From NCBI RefSeq assembly GCF_012396315.1, contig NZ_JAAXPF010000002.1:209251-273250 (forward strand): 64,000 nucleotides of DNA. The letters run 5' to 3'. This document shows, one piece after another, positions 24,204-33,490 of the stretch; the first letter of the stretch is position 1, and every line of letters begins with the position of its first letter. The position numbers and the translations under genes are program-made. The DNA is from Corynebacterium mucifaciens (GTDB lineage: Bacteria; Actinomycetota; Actinomycetes; Mycobacteriales; Mycobacteriaceae). The notes below the pieces were generated by a model that saw nothing but the letters and a program-made list of their open reading frames with translations, did not search any database and had not been told where the DNA came from.

Positions 24204-26321
24204 GTGACTGTTTCTACAGAGCCGCAACTTGAAAACCGCGCATGGGACGGCTTCGCGCCGGGACCGTGGATGGAACGCATCGACGTCCGCGATTTCGTCC
24301 AGCGCAACTACGCCCCTTACGACGGGGATGCATCGTTCCTAGAGGGTGCAACCGACAAAACGCTTCGCCTCTGGGACCACTTGGATAAGAACTACCTCGC
24401 CGTCGAGCGCGACCGCCGCGTCTACGACGTCGACACCGAAACCCCCGCCGACATCGACGCGTTCAAGCCGGGGTACATCTCCGAGGACGACGACGTCATC
24501 GTGGGTTTGCAGACGGACACCCCGACCAAACGCGCCATGATGCCGAACGGCGGCTGGCGCATGGTTGAGCAGGCCATCAAGGAAGCCGGCAAAGAGGTGA
24601 ACCCGGAGGTGAAGAAAATCTTCACCGAGTACCGGAAGACGCACAACGACGCCGTCTTTGACATCTACACCCCGCGCATCCGTGCCGCCCGCTCGTCGCA
24701 CATCGTGACGGGTTTGCCAGACGCCTATGGCCGCGGCCGCATCATCGGCGACTACCGCCGGGTCGCCCTGTACGGTGTGGACTTCCTCATCGAGGAAAAG
24801 CAGCATGCCAAGGACGCCTCGTTGGAGCAAGGGTTCTCGGAGCACTGGGCCCGCTACCGCGAAGAGCACGCCGAGCAGATTAAGGCGCTGAAGAAGCTGA
24901 AGAAGATGGCTGCCGACTACGGCTTCGACATCTCTGGGCCGGCCACGAACGCGAAAGAAGCGGTGCAGTGGACCTACTTCGGCTACCTCGCGTCCGTCAA
25001 GAGCCAAGACGGTGCCGCAATGTCCATCGGACGCCTCTCCCCTTTCTTGGACGTGTACTTTGAGCGCGATCTGGCCAACGGCACGCTCACCGAGGTTGAA
25101 GCCCAAGAGATCATCGATGCGCTGGTGATCAAGCTGCGCATCGTGCGCTTCCTCCGCACTGAGGATTACGACCAGATCTTCTCCGGCGACCCCTACTGGG
25201 CCACCTGGACCGACGCGGGCTTTTCGTCCGACGGCCGCCACCAGGTGACCAAGACGGCGTTCCGTCTGCTGCAGACGCTGCGCAACCTCGGGCCTGCGCC
25301 GGAGCCCAACATCACCATCTTCTGGGATCCTTCCCTTCCCGCGGGATACAAGGAGTTCTGCGCCGCGATCTCCATTGAGACGTCGTCGCTGCAGTACGAG
25401 TCCGACAAGCAGATCCGCGATAAGTGGGGCGACGACGCCGCGATCGCCTGCTGCGTGTCCCCCATGCAAGTGGGCAAGCAGATGCAGTTCTTCGGTGCAC
25501 GCGTGAACGCGGCGAAGGCATTGCTCTACGCCATGAACGGCGGCCGCGATGAAGTCAGCGGCAAGCAGGTCACCGACGGCGACCACACCCCCATCGAGGG
25601 CGACGGCCCGCTCGACTTCGACGAAGTCTGGCAGAAGTACGAAGAGATGCTCGACTGGGTCATCGGCACCTACGTCGAAGCCCTGAACATCATCCACTAC
25701 TGCCACGACCGCTACGCCTACGAGTCCATCGAGATGGCGCTGCACGATTCCGACATCGTCCGCACCATGGGCTGCGGCATCGCAGGCCTGTCCATCGTGG
25801 CCGACTCGTTGTCCGCCATTAAGTACGCGAAGGTCACGCCGGTGCGCGACGAAACCGGCTTGATCGTCGATTACGTCACCGAGGGCGAGTTCCCGGTGTA
25901 CGGCAACGACGACGACCGCGCGGACGACATCGCGGCGACGGTGGTGCACACGGTGATGCAGAAGATCAAGGCGATCCCGCTCTACCGCGACGCCATCCCA
26001 ACGCAATCGGTGCTGACTATCACCTCGAACGTGGTCTACGGAAAAGCCACCGGTTCCTTCCCCTCGGGCCACAAGGCAGGCACCCCATTCGCGCCAGGCG
26101 CGAACCCGGAAAACGGCGCCGACAACCACGGCATGGTCGCCTCGATGCTGTCCGTGGGCAAGCTCGACTACAACGACGCGCTGGACGGCATTTCGCTGAC
26201 CAACACGATCACGCCGTCCGGCCTGGGCCGCAACAAGGAAGAGCAGGTCACCAACTTAGTCGGTGTACTCGACGCCGGCTTCATCATGGACAACGCCGAC
26301 GTGGCGGTCCACCCCGCCTAA
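24204..26321 (+). CDS. pflB: Pyruvate formate-lyase, catalytic core lacking its glycyl-radical domain
   Basis: A 705-residue protein that covers the PFL barrel, converting pyruvate and CoA to acetyl-CoA and formate. The adjacent catalytic cysteines are Cys416-Cys417 (IACCVSPM). The last segment reads SLTNTITPSGLGRNKEEQV and ends NADVAVHPA; standard PFL (about 760 residues) continues here into the RVSGYA glycyl-radical domain, which is absent. That domain is encoded by the next gene. Start: GTG 24204 after GAAGAAGGA; ATG 24123 gives an unconserved extension. The split is described under the next entry. Confidence 0.93.
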   Translation: MTVSTEPQLENRAWDGFAPGPWMERIDVRDFVQRNYAPYDGDASFLEGATDKTLRLWDHLDKNYLAVERDRRVYDVDTETPADIDAFKPGYISEDDDVIVGLQTDTPTKRAMMPNGGWRMVEQAIKEAGKEVNPEVKKIFTEYRKTHNDAVFDIYTPRIRAARSSHIVTGLPDAYGRGRIIGDYRRVALYGVDFLIEEKQHAKDASLEQGFSEHWARYREEHAEQIKALKKLKKMAADYGFDISGPATNAKEAVQWTYFGYLASVKSQDGAAMSIGRLSPFLDVYFERDLANGTLTEVEAQEIIDALVIKLRIVRFLRTEDYDQIFSGDPYWATWTDAGFSSDGRHQVTKTAFRLLQTLRNLGPAPEPNITIFWDPSLPAGYKEFCAAISIETSSLQYESDKQIRDKWGDDAAIACCVSPMQVGKQMQFFGARVNAAKALLYAMNGGRDEVSGKQVTDGDHTPIEGDGPLDFDEVWQKYEEMLDWVIGTYVEALNIIHYCHDRYAYESIEMALHDSDIVRTMGCGIAGLSIVADSLSAIKYAKVTPVRDETGLIVDYVTEGEFPVYGNDDDRADDIAATVVHTVMQKIKAIPLYRDAIPTQSVLTITSNVVYGKATGSFPSGHKAGTPFAPGANPENGADNHGMVASMLSVGKLDYNDALDGISLTNTITPSGLGRNKEEQVTNLVGVLDAGFIMDNADVAVHPA

Positions 26322-26360
26322 CCCACACCCACCCACAATCGATTCGAAGGAGTCACCACA

Positions 26361-26612
26361 ATGTCCACCCCCACTTTTGACGAGCGCCTCGCCTCTATGA
26401 AGGCATCTCGGTCAGCACACAACATGGAGTCGGGCCTGTACCACGCCAACATCAACGTCCTGGATGAGTCCACCCTCGAGGACGCGATGGAGCACCCGGA
26501 AAACTACCCGAACCTGACTGTCCGCGTCTCCGGCTACGCCGTGAACTTTGTCAAGCTGACAAAGGAGCAGCAGCGCGACGTCATTTCCCGTACCTTCCAC
26601 CAGGGTGCGTAG
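26361..26612 (+). CDS. Stand-alone glycyl-radical subunit of split pyruvate formate-lyase
   Basis: An 83-residue protein with RVSGYA at 55-60; Gly58 is the radical glycine. Residues 26-83 align with the last domain of E. coli PFL and with the spare subunit GrcA (YfiD). It has its own ribosome site (GAAGGAG, six bases before ATG) and 25 N-terminal residues with no counterpart in PFL. The core gene stops at 26321, the 39-bp gap lies in the same reading frame, and no frameshift separates them. This looks like evolved gene fission, with this protein as an obligate second subunit rather than a repair part. Confidence 0.9.
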   Translation: MSTPTFDERLASMKASRSAHNMESGLYHANINVLDESTLEDAMEHPENYPNLTVRVSGYAVNFVKLTKEQQRDVISRTFHQGA

Positions 26613-26615
26613 TCG

Positions 26616-27491
26616 ATGGCCCAAGACGGAACGAGCGGCGTCGTCACGCTCTCGCCTGAGCAAGGCGAGCGCGTGCGCGGCGTCGCCGCCGGTTTAGGCG
26701 GACTGTCCACCGACGACCTAGAAATCAACCGGCCTGAGTTGTTCGAGGCCCGCCGCACCGGCGAGATCGGCCTCATTCACTCATGGGAGCTGGTGACGGC
26801 TGTCGACGGCCCCGGCACCCGGATGACCATCTTTCTTTCCGGTTGCCCGCTGCGGTGCAAGTTCTGCCACAATCCGGACACGATGGAAATGAAAGAAGGC
26901 ACGCTTGAGCGCATTGACGACGTTGTGCGCCGCGTGCTGCGTTACAAGCAGGTATTTCGCGCCTCCGGCGGGGGGCTCACACTCTCCGGCGGCGAGCCGC
27001 TGTTCCAGATCGCGTTTACAAGGCGACTCCTTAAAGCGGTGCACGACGCAGGTGTGCACACCACAGTCGACACCTCCGGGTTCCTCGGCGCCCGCCTCAC
27101 GGACGAGGACCTGGACAACATCGACCTGTTTCTTTTGGATGTCAAATCCGGCGACCCAGAAACCTACGAGCACGTCACCGCCCGTCAACTGCAGCCGACC
27201 ATCGACTTCGGCGATCGCCTGCACGCAAAAGGGAAGGCCGTGTGGATCCGCTTCGTGCTCGTGCCCGGTCTCACTGACAGCGAGGAAAACATCCAGAACG
27301 TCGCCGACATCGTCGCTCGGTGGGAGGGCACCGTGGAACGCGTTGAGGTGCTGCCCTTCCACAACATGGGAGCCGACAAGTGGGACAAGATCGGGCTGGA
27401 TTACGAGCTCAAGGACGTCGCTCCCCCGAGTGCTGAAGCTGTGGAGCACGCCCGTGAGATTTTCCGTAGTCGCGGCCTGACGGTGTTTTAG
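26616..27491 (+). CDS. pflA: Pyruvate formate-lyase activating enzyme (radical SAM)
   Basis: A 291-residue radical SAM enzyme that abstracts hydrogen from Gly58 of the subunit upstream. The iron-sulfur cluster cysteines are Cys77, Cys81 and Cys84 (CPLRCKFC), followed by HNPDT; SGGEPL is the SAM-binding motif. The first 50 residues are an extension relative to the roughly 245-residue E. coli enzyme. The gene starts three bases after the stop of the radical subunit, so translation is coupled. The three genes form one unit. Confidence 0.94.
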   Translation: MAQDGTSGVVTLSPEQGERVRGVAAGLGGLSTDDLEINRPELFEARRTGEIGLIHSWELVTAVDGPGTRMTIFLSGCPLRCKFCHNPDTMEMKEGTLERIDDVVRRVLRYKQVFRASGGGLTLSGGEPLFQIAFTRRLLKAVHDAGVHTTVDTSGFLGARLTDEDLDNIDLFLLDVKSGDPETYEHVTARQLQPTIDFGDRLHAKGKAVWIRFVLVPGLTDSEENIQNVADIVARWEGTVERVEVLPFHNMGADKWDKIGLDYELKDVAPPSAEAVEHAREIFRSRGLTVF

Positions 27492-27513
27492 GCGGTATCG
27501 AGGCGGTGTTGCA

Positions 27514-27531
27514 GGCCCCGGGTTTCGGGGC
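27514..27531 (+). terminator. Possible terminator after pflA
   Basis: GCCCCG, GGTTT, CGGGGC is a stable six-bp stem 22 bp after the pflA stop. It lacks a T run, so termination may be partial. Confidence 0.45.
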
Positions 27532-27551
27532 TGTCCCGCCCCACACCCCCG

Positions 27552-27580
27552 TTCGACAACCAGCCGACAGGGCGTAATAT
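27552..27580 (+). promoter_or_regulatory. Promoter of corA
   Basis: TTCGAC, 17 bases, TAATAT. The expected transcript start is near 27587, which leaves a leader of about 130 nt before the preferred corA start. Confidence 0.55.
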
Positions 27581-27586
27581 CACCTG

Positions 27587-27716
27587 AGTTGTTCAGCGTG
27601 CCCCCGGGTGCGCTCTCCGCCGCACAGGACCCCAGCGAGAGTGCAGTGTTGCAAACTGATTGAACGCACCGCCGCACCGCTGGGGCCCTCGCATGAGTGA
27701 AAGGGGGCTTGCAACT
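27587..27716 (+). promoter_or_regulatory. Structured 5' leader of corA, candidate cis-regulatory RNA
   Basis: Nested pairing is visible. A hairpin at 27595-27614. A long-range stem CCCCAGCG (27630-27637) with CGCTGGGG (27678-27685). Inside it, GTGC (27641-27644) pairs with GCAC (27666-27669), and CAGT/ACTG flanks the loop GTTGCAA (27648-27654); the last two helices share one base, so they may alternate. The ribosome site AAAGGGGG follows. It does not match the M-box consensus as I know it. Placement before a Mg/Co channel suggests metal control; this is inference. Confidence 0.5.
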
Positions 27717-28787
27717 ATGCCGCCGCGAATTCCGATGCCGGGTCAACGACCGAGGAAGGTACAGCCTCCCACCGGCTCTATTCCGGTCCCCCTTGAGCGG
27801 CAAATTGATTTCTGCCGCGTGTTTGTGGACGGTAAACGTCAGCCTGGGAACGTCCGCATGGGGCACGCGCTTGAGGTGGTGGAGCGCTACGAGAACGCGT
27901 TCGTGTGGCTGAGCCTGAAAGAGCCCTCCACCGCGCAGATGGAACGGGTGGCGGAGATCTTCGACATCGAGGATCTGGTGGTCGACGACGTGGTGGACGC
28001 CCACCAGCGGCCGAAGATCGAGCGCCATGACGAGCAGCTGTTCATGGTCGTCCGCTCCGTGTCGTACCGGGACGACGAGGAAGTTGCGGACGCCCGCGAG
28101 ATCATTTCCACCGGCGAGGTGCAGATGATCGTCGGCGAGAAGTTCGCCATCACCATTCGTCACGGGGCCCAATTGCCGGATCTGACGGCCAAATTGGAGG
28201 ACGAGGAAGAACTCGCGGTGCTCGGCCCCACTGCCGTGGCTTGGGCGGTGTCCGACTATCTGGTGGACAACTACCTGAAGGTCACTGACTTACTCGAAGA
28301 CGACGTGGACGATCTGGAAAACGAGGTCTTCACACCGCGCCGCACCATCAACATCGACAAGATTTACACCTACAAGCGCGAGATCTTGGAGATGCGCCAC
28401 GCCATCGATCCGCTCGCGCCGGCTCTGCGAAACGGGTTGAACAACAACAAGGACGTGCTGCGCAAGGCGCTGCGCACCTACTTCCGGGATGTGCAGGACA
28501 ACGCCACGATCGTGAGTGATCGCCTCTCGGGCTTCGACGAGCGCCTGACCTCGCTGCTCGACGCCTCCGTCGCCAAGGTGACCATGCAGCAAAACTCCGA
28601 CATGCGCACCATTTCCGCCGTCGTCGGAATGGCCGCTGTGCCCACGCTGGTGGCGGGCATCTACGGCATGAACTTCGAAAACATGCCCGAACTGGGGTGG
28701 CGCTACGGTTACCCGGCGGCGTTGTTAGTCATGCTTGCCGCCATCTCCGCAATGTGGTGGTGGTTCCGGAAGAACCACTGGCTCTAG
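27717..28787 (+). CDS. corA: CorA-family magnesium/cobalt transport protein
   Basis: A 356-residue CorA: a cytosolic alpha/beta domain, long helices, then two C-terminal membrane helices with the pore motif Gly-Met-Asn (YGMNFENMPE, near residue 320) between them and a short basic end. It forms a pentameric channel for Mg2+ and Co2+. ATG 27717 has AAAGGGGG ten bases upstream; ATG 27693 and 27660 are alternatives that would lie in the structured leader. The end overlaps the convergent thioesterase gene by four bases. Confidence 0.92.
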   Translation: MPPRIPMPGQRPRKVQPPTGSIPVPLERQIDFCRVFVDGKRQPGNVRMGHALEVVERYENAFVWLSLKEPSTAQMERVAEIFDIEDLVVDDVVDAHQRPKIERHDEQLFMVVRSVSYRDDEEVADAREIISTGEVQMIVGEKFAITIRHGAQLPDLTAKLEDEEELAVLGPTAVAWAVSDYLVDNYLKVTDLLEDDVDDLENEVFTPRRTINIDKIYTYKREILEMRHAIDPLAPALRNGLNNNKDVLRKALRTYFRDVQDNATIVSDRLSGFDERLTSLLDASVAKVTMQQNSDMRTISAVVGMAAVPTLVAGIYGMNFENMPELGWRYGYPAALLVMLAAISAMWWWFRKNHWL

Positions 28788-29233
28788 TTGTCTAGAACCA
28801 TCAGCTTGAGGTTGGTCACGGCGACAAGCTTGTCGCCGGAGCGCATCTCCACGCGCCACAGGTGCGTGCGCTTGCCGACGTGCACCGGCCGGGCCACCGC
28901 ACGGATCGTCTCCCCGTCCCGGACGCTGCCCAGGAGGTCGGTGTAGTTGCTCATGCCGACCGCGGGTTTGGCGCACGCGGCGACTGCCCCAATTGACGCG
29001 AGTGTTTCGCCGATGACGCAGTACAAGCCGCCGTTGGCGATGCCGGTGGGTTGCAGGAGGCGCTGATCTACCGCAAGCTCGCCTTCGAGACGATCCTGCG
29101 CGCAGTACGTCAGTTGCAAGCCGAGGGTTTGGGCGAAATCGAACGCGGTTGAGTTCACGGTTGCGAGTTCTTCTTCGCTCAGCGGCGCTTCGATGACCTC
29201 GCGGTACAGACGCGATTGCTTCTCCAGATTCAT
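28784..29233 (-). CDS. PaaI-type hotdog-fold thioesterase
   Basis: A 149-residue protein with the PaaI/YdiI pattern: LLQPTGIANGGLYCVIGETLAS holds the Asn-Gly segment and catalytic Glu. The family cleaves acyl- or aryl-CoA esters; in some organisms a relative acts in menaquinone synthesis on 1,4-dihydroxynaphthoyl-CoA. ATG 29233 lies eight bases after TATCAT on this strand, so it is probably leaderless. Divergent from gnd with 52 bp between starts. Confidence 0.85.
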   Translation of the reverse strand: MNLEKQSRLYREVIEAPLSEEELATVNSTAFDFAQTLGLQLTYCAQDRLEGELAVDQRLLQPTGIANGGLYCVIGETLASIGAVAACAKPAVGMSNYTDLLGSVRDGETIRAVARPVHVGKRTHLWRVEMRSGDKLVAVTNLKLMVLDN

Positions 29234-29285
29234 GCCCGCCGATGATACGGGCGCGAGCTGAAGAACCCCGCGTAGAATCCGCCCT

Positions 29286-30755
29286 ATGACTGCAGAACGC
29301 AATGGTGACCAGCTTGCTCAAATCGGTGTCGTCGGCATGGCGGTGATGGGTTCCAACTTGGCCCGCAACTTCGCCTCCAAAGGCCACACCGTGGCGATTT
29401 ACAACCGCTCACCGGAAAAGACACGCGCGGTCGCGGAGGAGTTCGGCCGCGAAGGGACGTTCCTCCCCGCGGAGACGATCGAGGAGTTCGTTGCGTCCTT
29501 GGAGCGCCCCCGCAAGGCAGTGATCATGGTTCAGGCTGGCGCAGCGACCGACGCTGTGATCTCGCAGCTTGTTGAGGCCATGGACGAGGGCGACATCATC
29601 ATCGACGGCGGCAACTCCCTCTTCACCGACACCATCCGCCGCGAACGAGAGGTCGCCGCCACGGGCCGCCACTTCGTGGGCGCGGGCATCTCGGGCGGCG
29701 AGGAGGGCGCGCTTCGCGGTCCGTCGATCATGCCCGGTGGCCCGGTGGAATCCTGGGAGACGCTGGGCCCGCTGCTGGAAGACATTTCGGCGAAGGTCGA
29801 CGGCACGCCGTGCGTCACCCACATCGGACCGGACGGCGCGGGCCACTTTGTCAAGATGGTGCACAACGGCATCGAGTACGCCGACATGCAGGTCATCGGC
29901 GAGGCCTACCACCTCCTGCGCTACGCGGCGGGCCTGGAACCGTCGGAGATCGCCGACATTTTCACGGAGTGGAATAAGGGCGACCTGGATTCTTACCTCA
30001 TCGAGATCACCGCAGAAGTGCTGCGCCAGGTGGACGCGAAAACCGGGAAGCCGTTTATCGACGTCATCGTCGACGCCGCCGGGCAGAAAGGCACCGGCCG
30101 TTGGACGGTGAAGGAAGCCCTCGACCTCGGTGTGCCCACCACCGGCATCGGCGAGGCGGTCTTCGCCCGCGCACTGTCCTCTGCCCTAGCGCAGCGTGAG
30201 GCCGCGCAGGAGATTGGTCTGCCCGCGGGTGAGACTGAGACGTTGGAGACCGTAGGCGTCGATAAGCAGTCGTTCATTGAAGACGTTCGCCGCGCCCTCT
30301 ACGCCTCCAAGCTCGTCGCCTACGCCCAGGGATTCGACGAGATCAACGCTGGCTCGCAGGAACACAACTGGGACATCAAGCCGGGCGATTTGGCGCGTAT
30401 TTGGCGCGGCGGCTGCATCATCCGGGCGAAGTTCCTGGACCGGATCACGGAGGCGTACGAGAACGATCCGCAACTGCCCTCCCTGCTCTTGGACCCGTAC
30501 TTCAAGGGCGAGCTGGAAAAGGGGCTGGTGGACTCGTGGCGCCGTGTCGTCGTCACTGCGACACAGCTAGGTCTGCCGGTGCCGGTGTTTGCGACGTCAT
30601 TGTCTTACTACGACTCGCTGCGCGCCACGCGTCTGCCGGCCGCCTTGATTCAGGGCCAGCGCGATTTCTTCGGCGCGCACACCTATCGGCGCGTCGACAT
30701 GGAGGGAACGTTCCACACCACGTGGTCCGGCGAGCGCGAGGAGCTGAGCTACTAG
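29286..30755 (+). CDS. gnd: 6-phosphogluconate dehydrogenase (decarboxylating)
   Basis: A 489-residue enzyme of the pentose phosphate pathway; makes ribulose 5-phosphate, CO2 and NADPH. Rossmann motif GVVGMAVMGSNLARN, substrate block GGEEGALRGPSIMPGG, catalytic Lys in HFVKMVHNGIEY, and the C-terminal tail Arg/His (GAHTYRRVD) that completes the neighbouring subunit. ATG 29286 is seven bases after TAGAAT: leaderless by appearance. An inline full-length long-form enzyme. Confidence 0.96.
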   Translation: MTAERNGDQLAQIGVVGMAVMGSNLARNFASKGHTVAIYNRSPEKTRAVAEEFGREGTFLPAETIEEFVASLERPRKAVIMVQAGAATDAVISQLVEAMDEGDIIIDGGNSLFTDTIRREREVAATGRHFVGAGISGGEEGALRGPSIMPGGPVESWETLGPLLEDISAKVDGTPCVTHIGPDGAGHFVKMVHNGIEYADMQVIGEAYHLLRYAAGLEPSEIADIFTEWNKGDLDSYLIEITAEVLRQVDAKTGKPFIDVIVDAAGQKGTGRWTVKEALDLGVPTTGIGEAVFARALSSALAQREAAQEIGLPAGETETLETVGVDKQSFIEDVRRALYASKLVAYAQGFDEINAGSQEHNWDIKPGDLARIWRGGCIIRAKFLDRITEAYENDPQLPSLLLDPYFKGELEKGLVDSWRRVVVTATQLGLPVPVFATSLSYYDSLRATRLPAALIQGQRDFFGAHTYRRVDMEGTFHTTWSGEREELSY

Positions 30756-30797
30756 CTCGGCTACTCCCCTCGCGCGTGTACGCGTAAACTGCACCAA

Positions 30798-32102
30798 ATG
30801 ACTACTTTCGCTGGCCTCGGTTTGCCCCGCGGCATCGTCAACGTCCTGAACAAGCAGGGCATCACGGAGCCCTTCCCCATCCAGGAGGCAGCGATCCCGG
30901 ACGCGCTGGCGGGTAAAGACGTCCTCGGACGCGGGCCCACAGGCTCCGGCAAGACATTCACGTTCGGGCTACCCATCTTGGCGCGCCTCGAGGGCGCCCC
31001 GAGCAAGCCCGGCCACCCACGCGCACTGGTGCTGGCGCCGACGCGTGAGCTGGCGACACAGATACGCGAACGCTTGGATGAGCCAGCGGCCGCGCTCGGA
31101 TTGCGTGTGCTCGACGTTGTGGGCGGGGTGAACATCAACCACCACATTCGCGCGCTCGCGTCTCCGGTCGATCTGCTGGTGGCCACCCCTGGACGCGCAG
31201 AAGACCTGATCAACCAGAAGAAGCTGTCGCTGGATTCGGTAGAGATAAGTGCGCTGGACGAGGCGGACCAGATGGCGGACATGGGTTTTCTGCCGCAGGT
31301 TCGCAAACTGCTGGACCGTACGCCCAAGGACGGCCAGCGCCTTCTGTTTTCCGCGACCTTGGACGGCGACGTGGAAAAGCTCATCGGCCGTTACATGCAC
31401 GATCCCGTCACGCACTCCACCGCCCCGGTGGAGGCTGCGGTGGACACGATGGACCACTACCGCCTGATGGTCGGCGGGCGCGAGCAGCGCAACGACATCG
31501 CGATGCAAATTGCCGCGCGCGAGGGAAAGACCATTATGTTCATGCGCACCAAGCACGGCGTGGACCGCCAGGTGAAGAAGCTGCGACGCGCAGGCATCCA
31601 CGCCCAAGGCCTGCACGGCGATAAAGGCCAGGGTGCGCGCACCCGAGCGCTCGAGGGGTTTGCCTCCGGGGAAACCCCGGTGCTCGTGGCCACCGACATC
31701 GCAGCGCGCGGCATTGACGTCGACGACGTTTCCCTTGTGGTCCACGTGGATCCGCCCGCCGAGCACAAGGCGTACCTGCACCGCGCCGGCCGCACCGCCC
31801 GCGCTGGGACGTCCGGCACCGTGGTGACGCTGGTGATGGACGACCAATCCAAGGAGGTCTCGCAGCTGCTGCGCAAGGCAGGGGTGGACGCCCCGGAGAT
31901 CAAGGTAGCTCCTTTGTCGGAGTCCTTGGTTACAATCACCGGTGCACGTCAGCCGGAAGGTGCGCCGCTCCCCCCGCCGGGCCAGTCCCAGCAGCAGAAG
32001 CGGGCCACGGGTTCCGGCAACCGCAAGACGGGCGGCAACCGCAGTCGCGGCAATAATCGAGCCCGCCGCTCAGATCGAAGCCGAAGGAGTAACGGCCGCT
32101 AA
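30798..32102 (+). CDS. DEAD-box RNA helicase
   Basis: A 434-residue helicase of the RhlE-like group: Q motif (FPIQEAAIPDAL), Walker A GPTGSGKT, DEAD box in SALDEADQMADMGF, SAT (LFSATLD), and HRAGRTARAG. The C-terminal 45 residues are a basic, Gly/Arg/Asn-rich tail typical of RNA-binding extensions, consistent with cold-shock or ribosome-assembly roles. ATG 30798 is seven bases after TAAACT, likely leaderless. Confidence 0.92.
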   Translation: MTTFAGLGLPRGIVNVLNKQGITEPFPIQEAAIPDALAGKDVLGRGPTGSGKTFTFGLPILARLEGAPSKPGHPRALVLAPTRELATQIRERLDEPAAALGLRVLDVVGGVNINHHIRALASPVDLLVATPGRAEDLINQKKLSLDSVEISALDEADQMADMGFLPQVRKLLDRTPKDGQRLLFSATLDGDVEKLIGRYMHDPVTHSTAPVEAAVDTMDHYRLMVGGREQRNDIAMQIAAREGKTIMFMRTKHGVDRQVKKLRRAGIHAQGLHGDKGQGARTRALEGFASGETPVLVATDIAARGIDVDDVSLVVHVDPPAEHKAYLHRAGRTARAGTSGTVVTLVMDDQSKEVSQLLRKAGVDAPEIKVAPLSESLVTITGARQPEGAPLPPPGQSQQQKRATGSGNRKTGGNRSRGNNRARRSDRSRRSNGR

Positions 32103-32119
32103 GGCACAGACCATCACTC

Positions 32120-33490
32120 ATGGACCTACTGCTTTCCATTCTCGCCCTGCTGGCGTTCGTGGTGCTCACTGCCTCAACAGGGTTGTTTGTGGCTATCGAG
32201 TTCTCCATGACCGGCATGGAGCGCTCCACCATTGACGCGCATGTGCGGGACAAAGGCGACAGCACCGCCCGCGCGGTGGCTCGCGACCACGCCAACCTCT
32301 CGTTCGTGCTCTCCGGCGCACAGCTGGGCATCACGTTGACCACACTTGCCGCCGGCTTCCTCGCCGAGCCCGTGCTGGGCAAGTTCTTCACTCCCCTGCT
32401 AGAGGTTGTCGGGCTGCCGGCCAGCGCGTCATCCACCGTGGCCCTCATCTTGGCCCTTGTCGTGGCGACGTTTTTGTCCATGGTGTTCGGCGAGCTCGTG
32501 CCGAAAAACGTGGCTATCACGGATCCGCTGAAGACGGCGCGGGCAGTCGTTCAGCCTGTCCACTACTTCAACACCGTGGCCAAGCCGTTTATCAACTTCC
32601 TCAACTCCTCGGCTAACTGGGTCGTGCGCAAAATGGGCATTGAGCCTGCGGACGAGCTGGCGTCTGCACGCTCCTCCCAGGAGCTGGGCGCGATGGTGCG
32701 CAGCTCCGCGGAAGCCGGTGGCCTCGACGCCGCCACGGCAGCGGTGATCGACCGCTCCCTCCGCTTCGGGGAGACCACCGCGGAGGAGGTGATGACGCCG
32801 CGCTCCACCATCGACTCGTTGGACGCCGACGACACGGTTGCGGACCTGATCTCCCTCGCGCGTGAGACGGGGCACTCGCGCTTCCCGGTGCGCCGCGGGG
32901 ACTTGGACGACACTCTCGGGGTTGTCCACATCAAGGACGCGTTTTCCGTGCCGCACGAGGATCGCCAGACCACCGAGCTCGCCGGCCTCGCCCGCCAGGT
33001 GCCGTTCGTGCCGGGCACGCTCGACGGAGACTCGGTACTTAACCGCGTGCGTTCCGCGGGTTCCCAGGTCGTGCTGGTGGCTGACGAATACGGCGGGACG
33101 CAGGGATTGGTCACTATCGAGGACCTAGTTGAAGAAATCCTCGGCGAGGTCTACGACGAGTACGACGACCGCGAGAGCGAGAAGGACATCACCCGATTTG
33201 GCACCTCGTGGGAGGTTGCGGGGCTTGTGCGTCTTGACGAGCTTGAGGAACGCACCGGTTTTGCAGCTGCGGATGGCCCGTACGAAACACTCGGCGGCCT
33301 CATCATGGGCACGCTCGGGCGGATCCCGGAACTGGGTGACGAAGTTACCCTTCGCGCCGCCACGGGGAGCCTGCAGGAAGAATTCCAATCCGCCGGCGCC
33401 GGGAGCTGGCTCGCCCAGGTCACCGAGATGGACGGCCGCCGCATTGACCGGGCCATGTTGCGGCCGGTCCCTGAGGAGGAAGCGCAATGA
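32120..33490 (+). CDS. CNNM/CorC-family membrane protein with CBS pair (first copy)
   Basis: A 456-residue protein: DUF21 (CNNM) transmembrane domain with about four helices (1-180), two CBS domains (about 215-330; EEVMTPRSTIDSLD, LVADEYGGTQGLVTIEDL) and a C-terminal CorC/HlyC transporter-associated domain (about 345-430). The family is linked to Mg2+ or Co2+ efflux. Followed in a four-base overlap by a second, shorter member, suggesting they act together. corA lies 3 kb away. Confidence 0.9.
   Translation: MDLLLSILALLAFVVLTASTGLFVAIEFSMTGMERSTIDAHVRDKGDSTARAVARDHANLSFVLSGAQLGITLTTLAAGFLAEPVLGKFFTPLLEVVGLPASASSTVALILALVVATFLSMVFGELVPKNVAITDPLKTARAVVQPVHYFNTVAKPFINFLNSSANWVVRKMGIEPADELASARSSQELGAMVRSSAEAGGLDAATAAVIDRSLRFGETTAEEVMTPRSTIDSLDADDTVADLISLARETGHSRFPVRRGDLDDTLGVVHIKDAFSVPHEDRQTTELAGLARQVPFVPGTLDGDSVLNRVRSAGSQVVLVADEYGGTQGLVTIEDLVEEILGEVYDEYDDRESEKDITRFGTSWEVAGLVRLDELEERTGFAAADGPYETLGGLIMGTLGRIPELGDEVTLRAATGSLQEEFQSAGAGSWLAQVTEMDGRRIDRAMLRPVPEEEAQ

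Noticed and set aside
26322..26360. Sequencing error or frameshift splitting pfl
   Set aside because: The frame is maintained, a ribosome site is in place, and the small protein has a distinct N-terminus; a plain error would not create these.
27587..27716. M-box or other known riboswitch
   Set aside because: The conserved M-box core bases, as I know them, are not present; kept only as an unnamed structured leader.
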